Shown: piece after piece, positions 62,344-64,000 of the stretch | Layout: every line of letters starts with the position of its first letter | How positions within the stretch are numbered: the stretch's first letter is position 1 | NCBI GenBank assembly: GCA_019828565.1 | Contig: JAHDYR010000005.1 | Coordinates: forward strand, 1 to 64,000 | Length of the DNA stretch: 64,000 nt | Origin: Carpediemonas membranifera | Lineage: Eukaryota; Fornicata | Direction of reading: 5' to 3' | Notes under the pieces: generated by a model | What the model was told of the DNA's origin: nothing | Database searches by the model: none | Seen by the model: only the letters and a program-made list of their open reading frames with translations | Translations under genes and position numbers: made by a program

Positions 62344-63873
62344 ATGGGAAGAACATCGAGTGAAACTGTTGAAGCGCCGATTCTTAGAACGATCGACTTT
62401 AATTCATTCATGACCTTTATCGACACTTACGAGGACTATAAGCTGAAAGGAGGAAAGCGGTACATGCACGAGCTGGTTAAGGAGTCGATCCTCAAGCAAC
62501 TAAGTCTAACGCACCAGCTAAGACTGTCGGAAGTTGTGGTGGAGAGCGAAGGGGATCTCACTGAACACCAGCTCAAGAAACTGGTTCTCTCCAAGCGTGA
62601 CGAAGTGTTGAAGCAAACCCTAGCAACTGCTCTTCTACCCGATGATGACTACGAGAGAGCGAAACTATTCCAGTTCAAGCTGAGAGACAGCACCGACTTC
62701 AACACGTGGCCAACAGATATGGCGGAATACGTGGCTAAGTTCGAGCGAGTTGCCAGCGTGGTCGACATAGAAGCCATCGGAGCTGAAGCGGTCCGGAAGA
62801 TGTTTATCAGAGGCATTTCTTCGAAGCCTCTCCGTTATCGTATTGATACCCTCACCGAGGACTCTAACTTCAACGAGACGGCAGCCACGGCCATGAAGAC
62901 CGCAGCCAAGATGGCGAGCATGATGAGGGCTACGAGACCCTTCTGGGAGGAAGCAAGCGGCAAGCGCTGCAAGACCGAGACCGACAACGTCCAGAAACCC
63001 AGAGCAAAACTATCTACGTCCGTATCTCAAGCTAAGTCCAACGAACGCAGCAAGAGCAGGTGCTTTAACTGTCACCAGGAAGGGCACAGGGCTCAGGACT
63101 GTCCGAAGCCGACCCTTAAGTGCGGGATGCTCGGTCATGATGCTGCCTCTTGTCGCAAGACGGGATTCAGTGTCAATAAACGACCGCAGTATTCCCTTTT
63201 CATGACTGGTGAGGCGGAAGACAGGCCGACGATGACCGTCGAGGTCGACAAGACTGAAGCTACAGCACTGCTAGACTCGGGCGCAACGGCTAACTTCATG
63301 ACAGAAGCGATGGCGGTGAAAGCAGGCATGAATATCGAAAGAGAGAGAGTCGAAGTCAAGACTCAAGCCGGCTCTCTGTGGTCTGAAGGCTACGTGGACT
63401 GCACTGTGGCAGCGGCGAGCGTGACTGAGCGCAGGGTCACATTCAAAGAGAGATTTATAGTGTTGAAGGCACTGACTGTTGAGGTTGTACTGGGATATCT
63501 CACTCTACTCATGCTTGGGGTTTTAACAATTCCCGGCCAGGTCGCCAAGTTAGACTTACTCGTCACTGGGGATGAGAAGGAGAACGAACCTGGAGAGGAG
63601 CAGAATAATGCGGCAGAATACGTCGCTAGGTTTCCTAGACTGTTTAACATGGAGACGAGAAGGGCAAAGCTTAGACCTATGACGATCGAGGTCGGAGGAG
63701 AAGAGCCAGTACTATCGTATCCTTACAGGAAGAGCAAGCCCCAAGAAGAGGAGATTGAACGCCAGGTCGCAGACCTTGCGAGGATGGGTATAATAGAGGG
63801 AAGTCACGTAGCAAGCACAACAGTCCACTGGTGCTGGCGAGCAAGAGAGGTGGAACCTGGAGGATGTGCGTAG
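62344..63873 (+). CDS. Ty3-C gag-protease-RT start
   Basis: From MGRTSSETVE. Gag is helical to about residue 215. A CCHC zinc knuckle (CFNCHQEGHRAQDC, C-x2-C-x4-H-x4-C) is near 63061, followed by a second knuckle missing its first Cys (CGMLGHDAASC). The retropepsin motif is ALLDSGATANFM near 63270; then a pre-RT linker (RPMTIEVGGEEPVLSYPYRKSKPQEEEIERQVADLARMGIIEGS). The frame breaks at about 63830; RT resumes in the next frame (WRMCVDFRKLN). This element uses the standard CCHC finger, unlike Ty3-A and Ty3-B, so it belongs to a different Ty3/gypsy lineage. Confidence 0.88.
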   Translation: MGRTSSETVEAPILRTIDFNSFMTFIDTYEDYKLKGGKRYMHELVKESILKQLSLTHQLRLSEVVVESEGDLTEHQLKKLVLSKRDEVLKQTLATALLPDDDYERAKLFQFKLRDSTDFNTWPTDMAEYVAKFERVASVVDIEAIGAEAVRKMFIRGISSKPLRYRIDTLTEDSNFNETAATAMKTAAKMASMMRATRPFWEEASGKRCKTETDNVQKPRAKLSTSVSQAKSNERSKSRCFNCHQEGHRAQDCPKPTLKCGMLGHDAASCRKTGFSVNKRPQYSLFMTGEAEDRPTMTVEVDKTEATALLDSGATANFMTEAMAVKAGMNIERERVEVKTQAGSLWSEGYVDCTVAAASVTERRVTFKERFIVLKALTVEVVLGYLTLLMLGVLTIPGQVAKLDLLVTGDEKENEPGEEQNNAAEYVARFPRLFNMETRRAKLRPMTIEVGGEEPVLSYPYRKSKPQEEEIERQVADLARMGIIEGSHVASTTVHWCWRAREVEPGGCA

Positions 63874-64000
63874 ATTTTCGGAAACTGAACCTCCGTACGA
63901 CGCTCCAAAAGCGTCCGTTGCCGAAGATCGACTCACTGATAGAGTATGTTGAAGGTTGCAGACACTTCGCGTCTCTTGATATGAAGCATGCCTTCCACCA
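63830..64000 (+). CDS. Ty3-C reverse transcriptase, cut by window end
   Basis: Second frame after the break: VLASKRGGTWRMCVDFRKLN, RPLPKIDSLIEYVEG, FASLDMKHAFH. These are RT boxes 1 to 3, with the first catalytic Asp in SLDM. The rest lies beyond the window. Confidence 0.82.

Noticed and set aside
1-64000. CRISPR arrays, bacterial operons, rRNA genes
   Set aside because: None seen; repeats are transposon copies and the gene content is eukaryotic.

Overview
This window is nuclear DNA of a eukaryote, almost certainly a protist or fungus-like organism, whose chromosome here is nearly all nested retrotransposons. The evidence for a eukaryote is four tRNA genes without an encoded CCA end (two of them followed by T-runs that would stop RNA polymerase III), one GT-AG spliced gene, and only eukaryote-type retroelements. 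There are no bacterial operons, ribosome binding sites or CRISPR arrays. The mix of chromodomain Ty3 elements, DIRS-like tyrosine-recombinase elements and LINEs in GC-rich DNA resembles published Perkinsus-type alveolate genomes, but this species guess is weak.

Layout. 1-5.1 kb: a Ty3/gypsy chromovirus-type element (Ty3-A, minus) with very short LTRs, sitting in the integrase/chromodomain end of an older element. 5.1-6.3 kb: the only candidate host gene, two exons, function unknown. 7.0-11.7 kb: a restriction-like-endonuclease (RLE) non-LTR retrotransposon (RLE-1) inserted inside a tRNA-Ala(AGC) gene; its target duplication rebuilds the whole tRNA. 11.7-12.4 kb: a DIRS gag remnant and tRNA-Gly(GCC). 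12.4-20.5 kb: a head-to-tail array of DIRS-like elements (DIRS-2, -3, -4; minus), ending at tRNA-Ser(AGA).

20.5-61.5 kb: a large imperfect palindrome. The right arm carries DIRS-1 (plus). DIRS-1 was split by Ty3-B (65-bp LTRs, 4-bp target duplication), by LINE-2 (sense) and by LINE-1 (antisense); Ty3-B was itself split by a 5'-truncated LINE-1. The left arm (20640-32529) is the reverse complement of 39587-45560 plus 51818-57738. The right arm has two extra pieces: a 6.26-kb segment (45561-51817) that looks like unequal recombination between LINE-1 copies, and a complete DIRS element (DIRS-5) whose empty site is preserved in the left arm. Each arm ends in an inverted copy of tRNA-Ser.

61.5-64 kb: a DIRS-6 recombinase fragment (minus) and the start of another gypsy-like element, Ty3-C (plus), which runs off the window.

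The elements replicate by three routes: LTR retrotransposition with a DDE integrase (Ty3-A, -B, -C), retrotransposition with tyrosine-recombinase integration (DIRS-1 to -6), and target-primed reverse transcription with an APE-type endonuclease (LINE-1, LINE-2) or an RLE nuclease (RLE-1). Most frame breaks fall in homopolymer runs, and repeat copies in the same window differ there, so many 'pseudogenes' may be sequencing errors rather than dead genes.
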